NCBI GenBank assembly: GCA_024343425.1
Contig: BRLC01000004.1
Location: forward strand, 186,001 to 250,000
Length of the DNA: 64,000 nt
Origin: Rhizobiaceae bacterium MnEN-MB40S
GTDB lineage: Bacteria; Pseudomonadota; Alphaproteobacteria; Rhizobiales; Rhizobiaceae
Direction: 5' to 3'
Shown: piece by piece, positions 44,685 through 54,110 of the stretch
Layout: every line of letters begins with the position of its first letter
Position numbering within the stretch: position 1 is the stretch's first letter
The notes under the pieces: generated by a model
Told to the model about the DNA's origin: nothing
Databases searched by the model: none
What the model saw: the letters and a program-made list of their open reading frames with translations, nothing else
Position numbers and translations under genes: made by a program

Positions 44685-45743
44685 TCATGACTCCATCGGA
44701 AGAATGCAACATTGCTCGAAATGCGGCGCAAGCACCGCGGAGCCGCCCTGCTCCATCGGGTCGGACAGGGGGCCGTTGGCGACCAGCTCACCCGCGGTCG
44801 ACTGGCATTGATACTGGTATGCGCGTCCGAGATAGGTTCTCAGACCCAGCGTCACCGGCAGACCCTCGCCCGAGCGGCGCACCGAAAGGCCGTCGGCCCG
44901 CGCCGCCAGCACGAATTCGTCGGGTATCGGACCAAGACTATCCTGGGACAGGACCATCGCCCCCGCTCCTTCAACCTCCGCCGTCACCCGGTCTCCGTCG
45001 CGCTCGCTCACCTTCATCGGAATGAGATTCTCGAAACCAACGAACCGCGCCACAAAAGCGTTGGCCGGGCGCTGGTAGAGCACTTCCGGATGATCGAGTT
45101 GCATGATCTTGCCGGCGTTCATGATCGCCACACGATCGGAGATGGAAAACGCCTCTTCCTGATCGTGCGTGACGTAAAGCGAGGTCGTGCCGTTCGCCCG
45201 CTGCAGCTTGCGGATTTCCACCCGCATGTCGATGCGCAGCTTGGCGTCGAGATTGGAAAGCGGTTCGTCGAACATCAGAAGCGGCGGTTCGATAACCAGC
45301 GCGCGCGCCAGCGCGACCCGTTGCTTCTGTCCGCCCGACAGCGCCGCAGGCAAGCGCTCCGCATAGGGCGACAGCCCGACGCGGTCGAGCATGTCGCCCG
45401 CCCGCTTTCTGCGCTCGTCCGATCCGACGCCGCGCTGTTTCAGTCCGAAAGCGACGTTCTCCAGCACGCTCAGATGCGGAAACAGCGCATAGTTCTGAAA
45501 CACGAGGCCGATATTGCGCGTATGCGCGGGAAGACGGGTGATGTCCTTGTCGCCCAGCTTGATGCGGCCTTTCGTCGGCGGCAGGAAGCCGGCGACGAGG
45601 CGCAAGGTCGTCGTCTTGCCGCAGCCGCTGGAGCCGAGCAATGAGACGAGTTCCCCGGCTTTCACCGAAAGCGACAGGTCTTTCAGCACTTCCGTATGGC
45701 CGTAATGGGCGGTGATGGAGTCGATATCGAGAGAAACGGTCAT
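44685..45743 (-). CDS. PotA-like ABC transporter ATP-binding protein
   Basis: A 352-residue ATPase of the spermidine/putrescine-type importer family. Walker A is GSSGCGKTT (37-45), signature LSGGQKQRVALARAL, Walker B LLMFDEPLSNLD and the H-switch YVTHDQEEA; a TOBE domain occupies about 270-352. The gene abuts the permease (stop then ATG with no gap) and overlaps the M20 gene region at its end. It drives the PotB/C-like permeases with the binding protein at 47432. Specificity may have shifted from polyamines to a purine-like compound, given the neighbours. Confidence 0.92.
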   Translation of the reverse strand: MTVSLDIDSITAHYGHTEVLKDLSLSVKAGELVSLLGSSGCGKTTTLRLVAGFLPPTKGRIKLGDKDITRLPAHTRNIGLVFQNYALFPHLSVLENVAFGLKQRGVGSDERRKRAGDMLDRVGLSPYAERLPAALSGGQKQRVALARALVIEPPLLMFDEPLSNLDAKLRIDMRVEIRKLQRANGTTSLYVTHDQEEAFSISDRVAIMNAGKIMQLDHPEVLYQRPANAFVARFVGFENLIPMKVSERDGDRVTAEVEGAGAMVLSQDSLGPIPDEFVLAARADGLSVRRSGEGLPVTLGLRTYLGRAYQYQCQSTAGELVANGPLSDPMEQGGSAVLAPHFEQCCILPMES

Positions 45744-46532
45744 CTACTTGGTCAGGAATGTCAGGCCGAGGGTCGCTTCGACGATCGCCATCACGGCGAC
45801 CGTCACCAGCATGAGAAGCACGGAGACGGAGGCGATCGTCGGATCGAAGAACTGCTCCATGTGCGCGAGAATCTGGATCGGCAGGGTGGAAATGCCGGGT
45901 CCGGTCAAAAACAGGGACACCGACACGTCGTTGAGCGAGGTGATGAAGGCGAGGATGAAGGCGGCGATGACGCCGGCGCGGATGTTCGGCAGCACGATGG
46001 TGAAGAAGGTTTTCAGCGGCGGACTGCCGAGGCTGATCGCCGCCTCCTCGATGGAGAAGTCGAAGGAGGCGAGGCTGGCGCTCACCACGCGCACCGAATA
46101 GGGCAGCACCAGCAGCGCATGGCCGATCAGAAGCGTCAGGAAGATCGGCGTTTCGAGACCGACGGTCACCGACTTCATTAGGGAAAACCCGAAGACGATT
46201 TCCGGCACGAGGATCGGCAGCACATAGACCGTCGAAAGCCAGGACGGCAGTTCGATCCGGTACCGGTTCAGCGCATAGGCGGCCGGGATGCCGACCAGCA
46301 GGGACAGCGCCGTGCCTAAAAAAGCAAGCTGGAAACTGGTGACCGCCGTCCTGCGGAATGCGCTCATCTCGAAGATGTTCTCGAACCAGCGCAGCGTGAG
46401 GCCGCGCGGCGGAAAGGTCAGGTAGGTCGTGTCGCTGAGCGCCGATCCGATGATGATGACGAGCGGCGCCAGCAGGAAGAAGAAGACGATCGAGGCGAAT
46501 ACGATCAGGGCCGGATGGATGCGATAGGTCAT
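45744..46532 (-). CDS. PotC-like ABC transporter permease
   Basis: A 262-residue inner-membrane permease of the polyamine importer type, with about six hydrophobic helices. The EAA-loop region near residue 165 reads SIEEAAISLGSPPLKTFFTI, which contacts the ATPase. Length matches PotC (about 265). It sits 4 bp after the PotB-like gene and directly ahead of the PotA-like gene. It forms a heterodimer with the product of 46537. Confidence 0.9.
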   Translation of the reverse strand: MTYRIHPALIVFASIVFFFLLAPLVIIIGSALSDTTYLTFPPRGLTLRWFENIFEMSAFRRTAVTSFQLAFLGTALSLLVGIPAAYALNRYRIELPSWLSTVYVLPILVPEIVFGFSLMKSVTVGLETPIFLTLLIGHALLVLPYSVRVVSASLASFDFSIEEAAISLGSPPLKTFFTIVLPNIRAGVIAAFILAFITSLNDVSVSLFLTGPGISTLPIQILAHMEQFFDPTIASVSVLLMLVTVAVMAIVEATLGLTFLTK

Positions 46533-46536
46533 GACT

Positions 46537-47361
46537 TCACACCGCCATCGGGTTCAAACGCCGGGCGATCCGGCTCATGATCAGCACGATGCCGATCGTC
46601 ACGACCACCATGATCGTGGCGATCGTCGATGCGCCCACCCAGTCGAACGTCACCATGGCGCGCTGATACAGGAAGGTGCCCATCATCATCTGCCGTTCGC
46701 CGCCGAGAAGCTGCGGCGTCGCATAGGACGTGAAGCTGCCGGTGAAGACGAGAACGGCGCCGACGATCAGTCCGGGCATGGCGAGCGGAAATATCACCTG
46801 CCGGAAGGTCGCCGCTGGCGAGGCGCCGAGCGAAATCGAAGCCTCGACGACGTCGTTCGGAATGCCCTCGAGCACGCCGACCAGCGTCAGGATCATCAGC
46901 GGCACGAAGAGATAAACCATGGCGATGATCACGGCGAATTCCGTGTAGAGCATCGACAGCGGTTCCGCGATCGCGCCGATCCAGATCAGGAAATCATTCA
47001 GAATGCCGTTCTTGCCGAGGATGATCAGCCAGGCGAAGGACCGCACCACCACGCCGGTCAGCAAGGGAAAGACGGCGGCGATGATCGCGATGCTCTTCAG
47101 CCGTCCCGGCATGCGGGCGATCACATAGGCGGTGATGAAGCCGATCACTAGGGAGATGGCCGTGGTGATCAGCGCCACCTCGATGGTCCGCCAGAGCACG
47201 GTGCGCCGAAAGCCGCTCTTGAAGAAGGCGATATAGGGCGCGAATGGTCCGGCGGCCTCGCCGAATGTCGTGGCAATGGTGCTCGCCACGGGAATGACCA
47301 GCAATAGCAGAACCGCAAGGGTGGCGGGCAGCGCCGGGCTCCAGCTGCGGAAATACTTCAT
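46537..47361 (-). CDS. PotB-like ABC transporter permease
   Basis: A 274-residue inner-membrane permease paired with the PotC-like product. It has about six hydrophobic helices; its EAA loop near residue 180 reads DVVEASISLGASPAATFRQV. Length matches PotB (about 275-285). Upstream is a stem-loop-rich 70-bp gap to the binding-protein gene, the usual place for reduced expression of permease relative to binding protein. Confidence 0.9.
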   Translation of the reverse strand: MKYFRSWSPALPATLAVLLLLVIPVASTIATTFGEAAGPFAPYIAFFKSGFRRTVLWRTIEVALITTAISLVIGFITAYVIARMPGRLKSIAIIAAVFPLLTGVVVRSFAWLIILGKNGILNDFLIWIGAIAEPLSMLYTEFAVIIAMVYLFVPLMILTLVGVLEGIPNDVVEASISLGASPAATFRQVIFPLAMPGLIVGAVLVFTGSFTSYATPQLLGGERQMMMGTFLYQRAMVTFDWVGASTIATIMVVVTIGIVLIMSRIARRLNPMAV

Positions 47362-47381
47362 CGGTCGATCACCCGGACGGT

Positions 47382-47417
47382 CTGCAGAAAATGCAGCTCC
47401 CGAAGATCATCGGGAGC
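47382..47417 (-). other. Intergenic stem-loops between binding protein and permease genes
   Basis: GCTCCCG (47396-47402) pairs perfectly with CGGGAGC (47411-47417) across an 8-nt loop, next to a smaller CTGCA/TGCAG stem around 47382-47396. There is no T-run on the minus strand. Such stems often stabilise the upstream binding-protein message or attenuate the downstream genes. Confidence 0.55.
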
Positions 47418-47431
47418 CGCAAGGGTTTGCT

Positions 47432-48475
47432 TCAGGAACCGAAGATTTCGTTCCAGCGGTCGATCCAGTCCGGCTTGGCGGCGTTCAGCTTGTCGTAATC
47501 GACGCGGTTCAGGCTGTCGATCATCTCCTTGCCGTAGGTCCAGATCTTCGCCTGCTCCTCGGTCAGTTCGACATTCTTGTTGACCGGCGCGTCGACGCCC
47601 TGCTCGGCTTCCGTCTGCTGAATGTCCTTCGACAGAACGAAGTTGATGAATTCGAGCGCAAGGTCGACATTCTCGGCGCCGGTCGGAATATTGATCGTGT
47701 TGAGCGTGGCGATATCGCCGTCGCTCAGCGTCGCCCAGGTCATGCTGGGAACAGCCGCCTTCATCGAGGCCATGGTGAAGTCCTGCGCCACGGCGACGGT
47801 CGCCTCGCCGGTCGAGATCAGGTTCACCAGTTCCGAACCGGTATTGTAGTTCTTTACCACATTCGGCTTGATTTCCTCGATCGCGACGAAAGCCTCATCG
47901 GTCTGGATATAGGGGTCGACGCCGGCATGGGCCGCGGCGCGCAGCACGACGATCGGACCTGCCGTCGTGGTGATGCCGGGCAGGCTGATTGTGCTCTTCA
48001 GGTCATCGCGCCACAGATCGTTCCAGGATCCGATCGGCGGATCGACCTTGTCGGCGTCGTAGACAACGCCGATGCGGCCGATCGTGTAGGCCGGGCCGTA
48101 ATTGCCCTGCGGGGCCTGGGCGAGATCGTACAGTTCCTCGACATTCGGGATCTTCGCGCGGTCGACTTCCTGGAACAGGCCTTCCTCGATGCCGATCTGC
48201 GAATAGCTGTCGGTCAGAAAGATCACGTCGACGCCCTTGCCGCCGCGGATCTTCAGCTTGTTCAGCCGGTCGGCGTTGTTGCCGGTTTCGAACACGACTT
48301 CGCACTCGCACATCTTCTTGAAAGGCTCGATGATGTTGGCGTTCAGCTTTTCGCCATTGTAGCCCCACCAGGAAATGGTGAAGGTCTTGTCCTGGGCGAT
48401 CGCTGCCTGGCTTCCCAGGGCCAGGGCGCCGAGAGCGACAGCGGTTCTCATCCATGTTTTCATTGTCATTTTCAT
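47432..48475 (-). CDS. PotD/PotF-like ABC transporter substrate-binding protein
   Basis: A roughly 347-residue periplasmic binding protein of the spermidine/putrescine family. The signal peptide ends around SQAAIA-QDK; the mature N-terminus FTISWWGYNGEKLNANIIEP is typical for the family. Aromatic and acidic residues seen in PotD polyamine pockets cannot be matched safely by eye. The start is taken as ATG 48475, behind AGAAGGGA; further in-frame ATGs follow within six codons. A promoter could lie in the 114-bp gap upstream. It serves the PotABC-like proteins and probably decides what the downstream purine-type enzymes receive. Confidence 0.88.
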   Translation of the reverse strand: MKMTMKTWMRTAVALGALALGSQAAIAQDKTFTISWWGYNGEKLNANIIEPFKKMCECEVVFETGNNADRLNKLKIRGGKGVDVIFLTDSYSQIGIEEGLFQEVDRAKIPNVEELYDLAQAPQGNYGPAYTIGRIGVVYDADKVDPPIGSWNDLWRDDLKSTISLPGITTTAGPIVVLRAAAHAGVDPYIQTDEAFVAIEEIKPNVVKNYNTGSELVNLISTGEATVAVAQDFTMASMKAAVPSMTWATLSDGDIATLNTINIPTGAENVDLALEFINFVLSKDIQQTEAEQGVDAPVNKNVELTEEQAKIWTYGKEMIDSLNRVDYDKLNAAKPDWIDRWNEIFGS

Positions 48476-48589
48476 TCCCTTCTCTTGCATGTTTCGAATG
48501 AGCGCGACTTTTAAGCGACCGTAATTCCTGCCTGTTTTTTTAGCAATACTAAAAGACGGGCATCGTGATTCTACGAGTGGATTTTCGCC
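48476..48589 (-). promoter_or_regulatory. Possible internal promoter before the ABC transporter genes
   Basis: A 114-bp AT-richer gap in the operon. It has a small symmetric element TTTAG/CTAAA around 48540-48554 and an A/T run (TTTTTTT) that, read on the minus strand, follows that element as AAAAAAA, so it is not a terminator for the deaminase gene. A transporter promoter or operator is plausible. Confidence 0.3.
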
Positions 48590-50458
48590 TCAGAAAACCA
48601 CCGGGTGAGTCTCGCCGGTAGCCACATTGACGAAGCCCTGCGGCGCATGATCGCTCGGCGCCACAAGCACCCAGCGCCACGGAGCGCAGGTGAGCGTTGC
48701 GAACGCCAGCCGCTCTGGAAAGCCCGGCCCCCAGCGCGGATGGAAGGACGGTTCGTACATCCAGTCGACCTTTTCGCCCTCCGCATAAAGCGCCTGCATG
48801 TCGGCGTCGAGGTCTTCCGCCGTTCGGCAACTCATCAGCCCGGCCACCTCATAGCGCACGGTCGCTGTCACCTCGCCTTCGCGCACCAGCGCCCAGCCGC
48901 CGTCCATTTCAGCGATGGCGTTGACTGCAGCGGCCATCGCCTCGTCGGACGATCCGGCGCACCAGATGTTGTGCTTGTCATGGGCCATGGAACAGGCGAG
49001 CGCCGTGTCCGGGGTACGCGGACCACAGCCGAGCCAGAACATTTTCGACACCGCCGCCTTGCCGGAAAACCGGTCGACAATGGCGAATTTGGTGATGTTG
49101 CGGCTTTCGTCGCGCTGGACGAGACCATTCTCGACCGGAAGATCGAAGGTCAGGAAATCCTCGGTCCAGTGAAACGGCCGAAGCACCGCCGCCTTCATCG
49201 TGTCGCGGCCAGGTTCAGCCTTGACGTGGAAGTCGTCCGCCGTCAGCATCCGGCCGATATTCACGGTCTTTGTCGCCCAGTCCGGCCACTCGATCTGCGG
49301 GATTTGGGGAAGATAGGCCTTGCCCTCCGACACCTGCGCGCCATCGGCCCAGACCTTCTCGACCGCAAACGACTGCATGTCGGAAACCAGCACGATATCG
49401 GCGTAACGCCCCGGCGCGATCGATCCGACCCACGGCGTCAGCCGCATGTGGCGCGCCGGATTGATGGTGACGCATTGCACGGCGATCTCGGGCGCGAGGC
49501 CCGCCTCGATCGCCATCCTGACATTGTAATCCGTGGCGCCGAGTTTCAGCGTGTCGGATGCGCTGCGATCGTCTGTCGTGAGCGCAATCTGCGACCAGTC
49601 CTGCAAACCCTTCTCCAGAAGCCCGGCAATGACCTCCGGCAGGCTGTGGATCCTGAGCTCCATAAACAGGCCGTGCGTCAGCTTTTCCCAGAACTCCTCG
49701 ACGGTCCACGCCTCGTGATCGGAAGAGAGGCCGGCCGCCGCAAAAGCGTTGATGGTCGCAACATCGCGTATGCCCGCCGCGTGCCCCTCCACGACGCCAC
49801 GACGCTCGAACGTGGCGCGGATCATGCCCCAGAGCCGGTCGTAGGACGGATTGTCGGGATTCCAGACGGACGGCCAGTCCATCACCTCGTCGAGGCCCGC
49901 CGTCATCAGGCTTTGTTGCATGAAGCGGTTCTGCTCCTCGTAGCCGAACCAGCCGCCGCCGTGCTCGTAGCCGGTTGGCGGCACTGCGGAGCCGGGCAAC
50001 GGAAAGATCTTCAAGGGCGAGCCTGCCGCTCGCGCCGTCAGCCAGAAATCGAGCGTTCTGTCGCCGTTCACGTTGGAAAATTCGTGGCTTGCCTCGCAGG
50101 TCCAGGTGTTGCCGCGCGGCAGCACCAGCGCCGCCTCGTATTCCGGCGTCAGATGCGAACTCTCGATATGTTTGTGGATTTCGCCGAGCCCCGGCACGGC
50201 GGAAAGTTCGGGCTCGTGCGCCCGGCGCTCCACTTCGCCCGGATAGCTGCCCGCATCGCCGACATAGGCGATCCGCCTGCCCTTGATGACGATCTCCTGG
50301 TCTTGCCTCCAGGTTCTGGTCGCAACGTCAAGCAGCCGTCCGACACGCAGCGCCGTGTCGGCAGGCCGCTTCCCGAGCGCGGTCAGCGTCAGGTCCTGGC
50401 GGATGGCGATCTCGGTCTCGGCGTCAAGTTCGACGTCGATCGGCGTACGGGCGGTCAT
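48590..50458 (-). CDS. Adenine-deaminase-family amidohydrolase
   Basis: A 622-residue member of the adenine deaminase (Ade/YerA) family. Metal motifs correspond in order: HKH (95-97) in GLGEIHKHIES where the family has HVHIES, SHE (124-126), EGHAAG, SDHEAW and TTDDR. The C-terminal half has the family AMAHDKHNIW motif. The divergence of several motifs from the canonical enzyme at 60153 suggests a different, perhaps N6-substituted or otherwise modified, aminopurine. The gene is 15 bp after the molybdenum hydroxylase FeS subunit. Hydrolytic deamination to the oxo-purine is the expected reaction; it is cytoplasmic. Confidence 0.82.
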   Translation of the reverse strand: MTARTPIDVELDAETEIAIRQDLTLTALGKRPADTALRVGRLLDVATRTWRQDQEIVIKGRRIAYVGDAGSYPGEVERRAHEPELSAVPGLGEIHKHIESSHLTPEYEAALVLPRGNTWTCEASHEFSNVNGDRTLDFWLTARAAGSPLKIFPLPGSAVPPTGYEHGGGWFGYEEQNRFMQQSLMTAGLDEVMDWPSVWNPDNPSYDRLWGMIRATFERRGVVEGHAAGIRDVATINAFAAAGLSSDHEAWTVEEFWEKLTHGLFMELRIHSLPEVIAGLLEKGLQDWSQIALTTDDRSASDTLKLGATDYNVRMAIEAGLAPEIAVQCVTINPARHMRLTPWVGSIAPGRYADIVLVSDMQSFAVEKVWADGAQVSEGKAYLPQIPQIEWPDWATKTVNIGRMLTADDFHVKAEPGRDTMKAAVLRPFHWTEDFLTFDLPVENGLVQRDESRNITKFAIVDRFSGKAAVSKMFWLGCGPRTPDTALACSMAHDKHNIWCAGSSDEAMAAAVNAIAEMDGGWALVREGEVTATVRYEVAGLMSCRTAEDLDADMQALYAEGEKVDWMYEPSFHPRWGPGFPERLAFATLTCAPWRWVLVAPSDHAPQGFVNVATGETHPVVF

Positions 50459-50473
50459 GGCGCTTTATGGCCC

Positions 50474-50965
50474 TTATGATACTTTGCTGCGCTCGGCGCG
50501 AACCGCCTCGGCGGCGGCCTGTGCTCCCCGCACTATAGAATGATATCCCGTGCAGCGACATATATTGCCTTCCAGCGTCGCCTTGATCCGCGACAGATCC
50601 GCCTCAGGCTCGTTGTGCAGCAGGCTCACGAGCACCGTCACGAAGCCCGGCGCACAATAACCACACTGGAATGCGTTTTCCTCCGTCATCGCCTGCCTGA
50701 CAATTCGCGTTTCAGGCAGGATATCCAGCCCTTCCGGGCTGACGATGTCCGCGCCCTCGATCTGCCATGCCATGACGAGACAGGCGTTGACCGGTTTACC
50801 GTTCATCAAAACCGTGCAGGCCCCGCATCGCCCCACACCACAGGCGACCTTGCTTGCGGTCAGCGACAGCAGATCCCGCAGAATTTCCGACAGCCGCGTT
50901 TCCGCCGCCACATCAAGCGTGCGTTCGACGCCGTTAAGACTGAAGCTGACGGGCGCGCAGCTCAC
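50474..50965 (-). CDS. Molybdenum hydroxylase 2Fe-2S subunit (XdhC/CoxS-like)
   Basis: A 163-residue iron-sulfur subunit of the xanthine dehydrogenase/CO dehydrogenase family. The plant-type cluster uses Cys42, Cys47, Cys50 and Cys62 (CGVGRCGAC, then NAC); the second cluster, near the molybdopterin, uses Cys101, Cys104, Cys136 and Cys138 (QCGYC, NICRCTGYH). Length and order match CoxS. It overlaps the fused FAD/Mo gene by 4 bp (ATGA). It passes electrons from the Mo centre to FAD. Confidence 0.95.
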   Translation of the reverse strand: MSCAPVSFSLNGVERTLDVAAETRLSEILRDLLSLTASKVACGVGRCGACTVLMNGKPVNACLVMAWQIEGADIVSPEGLDILPETRIVRQAMTEENAFQCGYCAPGFVTVLVSLLHNEPEADLSRIKATLEGNICRCTGYHSIVRGAQAAAEAVRAERSKVS

Positions 50966-53900
50966 TGCATCGTCTCCATATGGTCAAGTATGGCTTCCGG
51001 AGACAGCGGCGAGCGCGACGGCCAGTAGCCGATGGCGTCGCCCACAGCATTGACGATCGCCGGCGTGACAGAGGCAATGCCGAGTTCGCCGACGCCGCGC
51101 GGACCCAGATCATCGCCTTCATCGAGACTTTCCTGCGCGAAGACGCTCATCCTCTCGGCCGTGTCGGCTATGCCCGGCATCATGTAGGTGTCCAGGTTCG
51201 TCGTCAGATAGGCGCCGTCCCGCATCAGCGAATCTTCCAGCAGCGTATATCCCAGACCCTGGATCGCGCCGCCCTCCATCTGGCCGAGATAGGACGCCAC
51301 GTCGATCACCGGGCCCGCCGCTGTATGCAGATCCAGATCGAGCACCCGCGCCTCACCGGTTGCGCGCGAAACCGCAACGCGCGCGATCGTCGCGCCGAAA
51401 GCGAAAATGTAGCGGGCGTTGCCGCCGTCATGTTCCGTCTTCGGGAATGCGAAATGCGTCGAAACGCTCGGCCGGTCGGCCGGATCGAGCGCTGCTGCCA
51501 GATCGACATAGCTGATCAGGAGATCGCCGCTGTTCGACCGCCTGTCGGCGATCCCGCCGGCGACCAGACACAGATCCTGCGGGTCCTTGCCAAGCAGCGA
51601 GCCGGCGACGGCGGTCATTCGCCGCACAAATTCCGGCGCGGTCCGCCGCGCCGTATTCCACAGCACGTATGAGCCGCGCGAGGCTGTCGTTGAACCGGAA
51701 TCCGGCGCAAGCAGCGTATCGCCTGTTATCGGGCGCACATCATCTCGCGCGCAGCCAACAAAGTCAGCCACCTGACTGACTATCGCCGCATGCAGCCCTT
51801 GCCCAAGTTCGTCGAGCCCGAGCAGCGCCTCGATGCGGCCGTCCCCGGCCAGTCTTAGCACGCCCCCGCCCTCGTCATGCGGGATCGTGCCCAGACCGTT
51901 GCCCTGATAGCTCAGCGCCATGCCGACGCCGACATAGTCGGCGCCGTCCGGCGAAAGCCCCCGCTCGCAGGACCACAGGCGACTGGTCATCGCCGCTTCC
52001 AGCATTTCGTCGCAGCGCTCGGTCAGGGAAACGCGCTGCCCCAGATAGCCCGGCATGCCCGGCTTCCTGAGATTGCGCCGGCGTATGTCGTCCGGCGACT
52101 GACCGCACAGCGCCGCCAGCCGATCCATCTGGCATTCCACTGCGAAGGTCATCTGGTTCGCGCCAAAGCCGCGAAACGCGCCGCCCACCCCATTGTTGGT
52201 GTATGCCAGCCGTCCTCGCGTGCGGATATTGTCTATGACGTAGGGACCGGCGGCATGCTCCAGCGCCGTTTCGAGCACGCCGGGGCTGAGCGACGCGTAA
52301 GCGCCGGAATCCGAAACAAGGTCCACCTCCTGCGCGACAAGCCGCCCATCCTTGTCGCAACCGGTGCGCATGCGCAGCCGCATCGGATTGCGCTTCGTCC
52401 CGGCAAGAACGGATTCCGTGCGATCGAGATGCAGACGAACGGCCTTGCCGCTCTTTAGCGCAAGCAGCGCGAGCGCCGGCTGAACGGTCAATTCATCCTT
52501 GCCGCCGAAGGCGCCGCCTGTCGGACTGGACGTCACGCGGATGCGCTCCTCCGGAATGCCGAGTATCCGGGAAAGCTGCATTCGGTCGCGATAATTGTGC
52601 TGGCCGCCGGCCGCGACATGCAGCGTTCCATCGGCTTCCAGGCGCGCAAAGCCGCCTTCGGTTTCCAGGAAGCCGTGCATCTGCCGGGGCATTTCATAGA
52701 TCTCTTCAACGACATGCGCCGCCTCGAGAAACCCGGCTTCTATGTCGCCGCGATCAAGATGCAGTTCGGTCTGCACGTTGCCGTGTTCGTGCACTGCCGC
52801 GCTCTGCGACTCCAGCGCGATCTCCGGATCGTCAACCAGCGGGAGCGGTTCGTATTCGACGCGTATAAGCCCCAGCGCGGCTTCAGCCGTCGCGGCGTCG
52901 ACAGCGGCCACCGCGGCCACCGGGTCTCCGGCATAGCGCACCTTGTCGTGACAAAGCGCGGGCTGATCCTGGAACACGATGCCGAAGCCGTTCTCTCCGC
53001 GTATATCCCTGTGGGTCACGACGGCTGCAACCCCGGGCAATGCTTCTGCCGCGCTGACGTCGATGCTCACCAGACGCGCATGCGGAACGCCGGCTCGAAG
53101 AATACGCCCGACCAGCATGCCGTCTTCCCGGACGTCGGTCAGATAGGAGAGCGTCGCGTCAACTTTCTCCGGCATGTCCGGCCGCGTGAACCAGCGATCG
53201 GGAAGCATCTGCTTTCCAAGTTCGATTTCCTCGCGAGCGAGCGTGGGCGGCGGTGGGTCGGCGTGCACATGATCCGCGACGCCGCCCAGTTTCATCTGCA
53301 ATGCATGGACGATCGTCCCGGCCGCCGCCTTGCGGCGATAGGCGCCGCTGCGAAACAGATCATCCGGCGCCTCGACCTCGCTCAGAATCGTTTCCGAAGC
53401 GGACGCCCAGTCGCAGGACGCGATGCGCCTTCCCTGCAGCGCCTGCTCCGTCAATACGAGGCGTGACGGCGGCACGACGCCGCCGCCGACTGCAATGCGG
53501 CAGGTGTCAAACCGGCCATTGTCGAGGTGAACAACGCCGGCGACTGCAACGACGGAAGGCGTGAAGGCGCGCCGCAACCCGACCTTCCGGTGTATCCAGA
53601 CCGCGTCGTCTCCGGACGCCAGCACATTGACGGCGCACACAATATCCGTGGCCGTCGGGGTTTCTCTCAGCCAGTCGCCAAGCGCGATGTCGCGCATCTC
53701 GCCGGATCGAAAAATGACAAGTCGCGCTTCCAGCGCCAGAAGAACCGGCAACAGGCAGCCATTGCGATTGGCGATATTGCCGCCAATCGTGGCGAGGTTG
53801 CGCACCGCTGGTCCGGCAACGGATCCGATTGCATGGGCAAGCATCGGCGCGCCCGTCTGCAGGCCTTCATCACTGGCGACGTCAGAGAGGGTCGTCAGCC

Positions 53901-54105
53901 CTCCAATGCGAACATGACCGCTCTCGGCCAGAACGTCCTTCAGTTCGGCAACCCCGCCAAGATCGATCAGAATGTCGGGCTTCGCCCCGCCATTCGCCCA
54001 CAGAAGCTGCAGCGCTGTCGCGCCGGCGACGTAGCAGGCGGTCCGGCCAGCGTCCCGCGCGATTTCCTGCGCCTCCTCCAGACTTTCGGGATGAACGACC
54101 CGCAT
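50962..54105 (-). CDS. Fused FAD-binding and molybdopterin-binding subunit of a xanthine-dehydrogenase-type enzyme
   Basis: A 1047-residue protein joining two subunits normally encoded separately. Residues 1-280 are the CoxM/FAD part (FAD loop ATIGGNIANRNG, CO_deh_flav_C later); about 300-1047 are the large molybdopterin subunit, with GGAFGGKDE, AFRGFG and the catalytic Glu1007 in GVGELG. The FeS subunit is the separate gene downstream. FAD+Mo fusion with a free FeS subunit is unlike either XdhAB (FeS-FAD fused) or CoxMSL (all free). Oxidation of hypoxanthine, xanthine or a related heterocycle is expected. It starts 5 bp after the Rieske-less oxygenase gene. Confidence 0.9.
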   Translation of the reverse strand: MRVVHPESLEEAQEIARDAGRTACYVAGATALQLLWANGGAKPDILIDLGGVAELKDVLAESGHVRIGGLTTLSDVASDEGLQTGAPMLAHAIGSVAGPAVRNLATIGGNIANRNGCLLPVLLALEARLVIFRSGEMRDIALGDWLRETPTATDIVCAVNVLASGDDAVWIHRKVGLRRAFTPSVVAVAGVVHLDNGRFDTCRIAVGGGVVPPSRLVLTEQALQGRRIASCDWASASETILSEVEAPDDLFRSGAYRRKAAAGTIVHALQMKLGGVADHVHADPPPPTLAREEIELGKQMLPDRWFTRPDMPEKVDATLSYLTDVREDGMLVGRILRAGVPHARLVSIDVSAAEALPGVAAVVTHRDIRGENGFGIVFQDQPALCHDKVRYAGDPVAAVAAVDAATAEAALGLIRVEYEPLPLVDDPEIALESQSAAVHEHGNVQTELHLDRGDIEAGFLEAAHVVEEIYEMPRQMHGFLETEGGFARLEADGTLHVAAGGQHNYRDRMQLSRILGIPEERIRVTSSPTGGAFGGKDELTVQPALALLALKSGKAVRLHLDRTESVLAGTKRNPMRLRMRTGCDKDGRLVAQEVDLVSDSGAYASLSPGVLETALEHAAGPYVIDNIRTRGRLAYTNNGVGGAFRGFGANQMTFAVECQMDRLAALCGQSPDDIRRRNLRKPGMPGYLGQRVSLTERCDEMLEAAMTSRLWSCERGLSPDGADYVGVGMALSYQGNGLGTIPHDEGGGVLRLAGDGRIEALLGLDELGQGLHAAIVSQVADFVGCARDDVRPITGDTLLAPDSGSTTASRGSYVLWNTARRTAPEFVRRMTAVAGSLLGKDPQDLCLVAGGIADRRSNSGDLLISYVDLAAALDPADRPSVSTHFAFPKTEHDGGNARYIFAFGATIARVAVSRATGEARVLDLDLHTAAGPVIDVASYLGQMEGGAIQGLGYTLLEDSLMRDGAYLTTNLDTYMMPGIADTAERMSVFAQESLDEGDDLGPRGVGELGIASVTPAIVNAVGDAIGYWPSRSPLSPEAILDHMETMQ

Positions 54106-54110
54106 GCGGC

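Noticed and set aside
48530-48556. T-rich run near the adenine-deaminase-like gene considered as a rho-independent terminator
   Set aside because: Read in the direction of transcription (minus strand) the run is A-rich, not T-rich, and the adjoining stem is only 5 bp.
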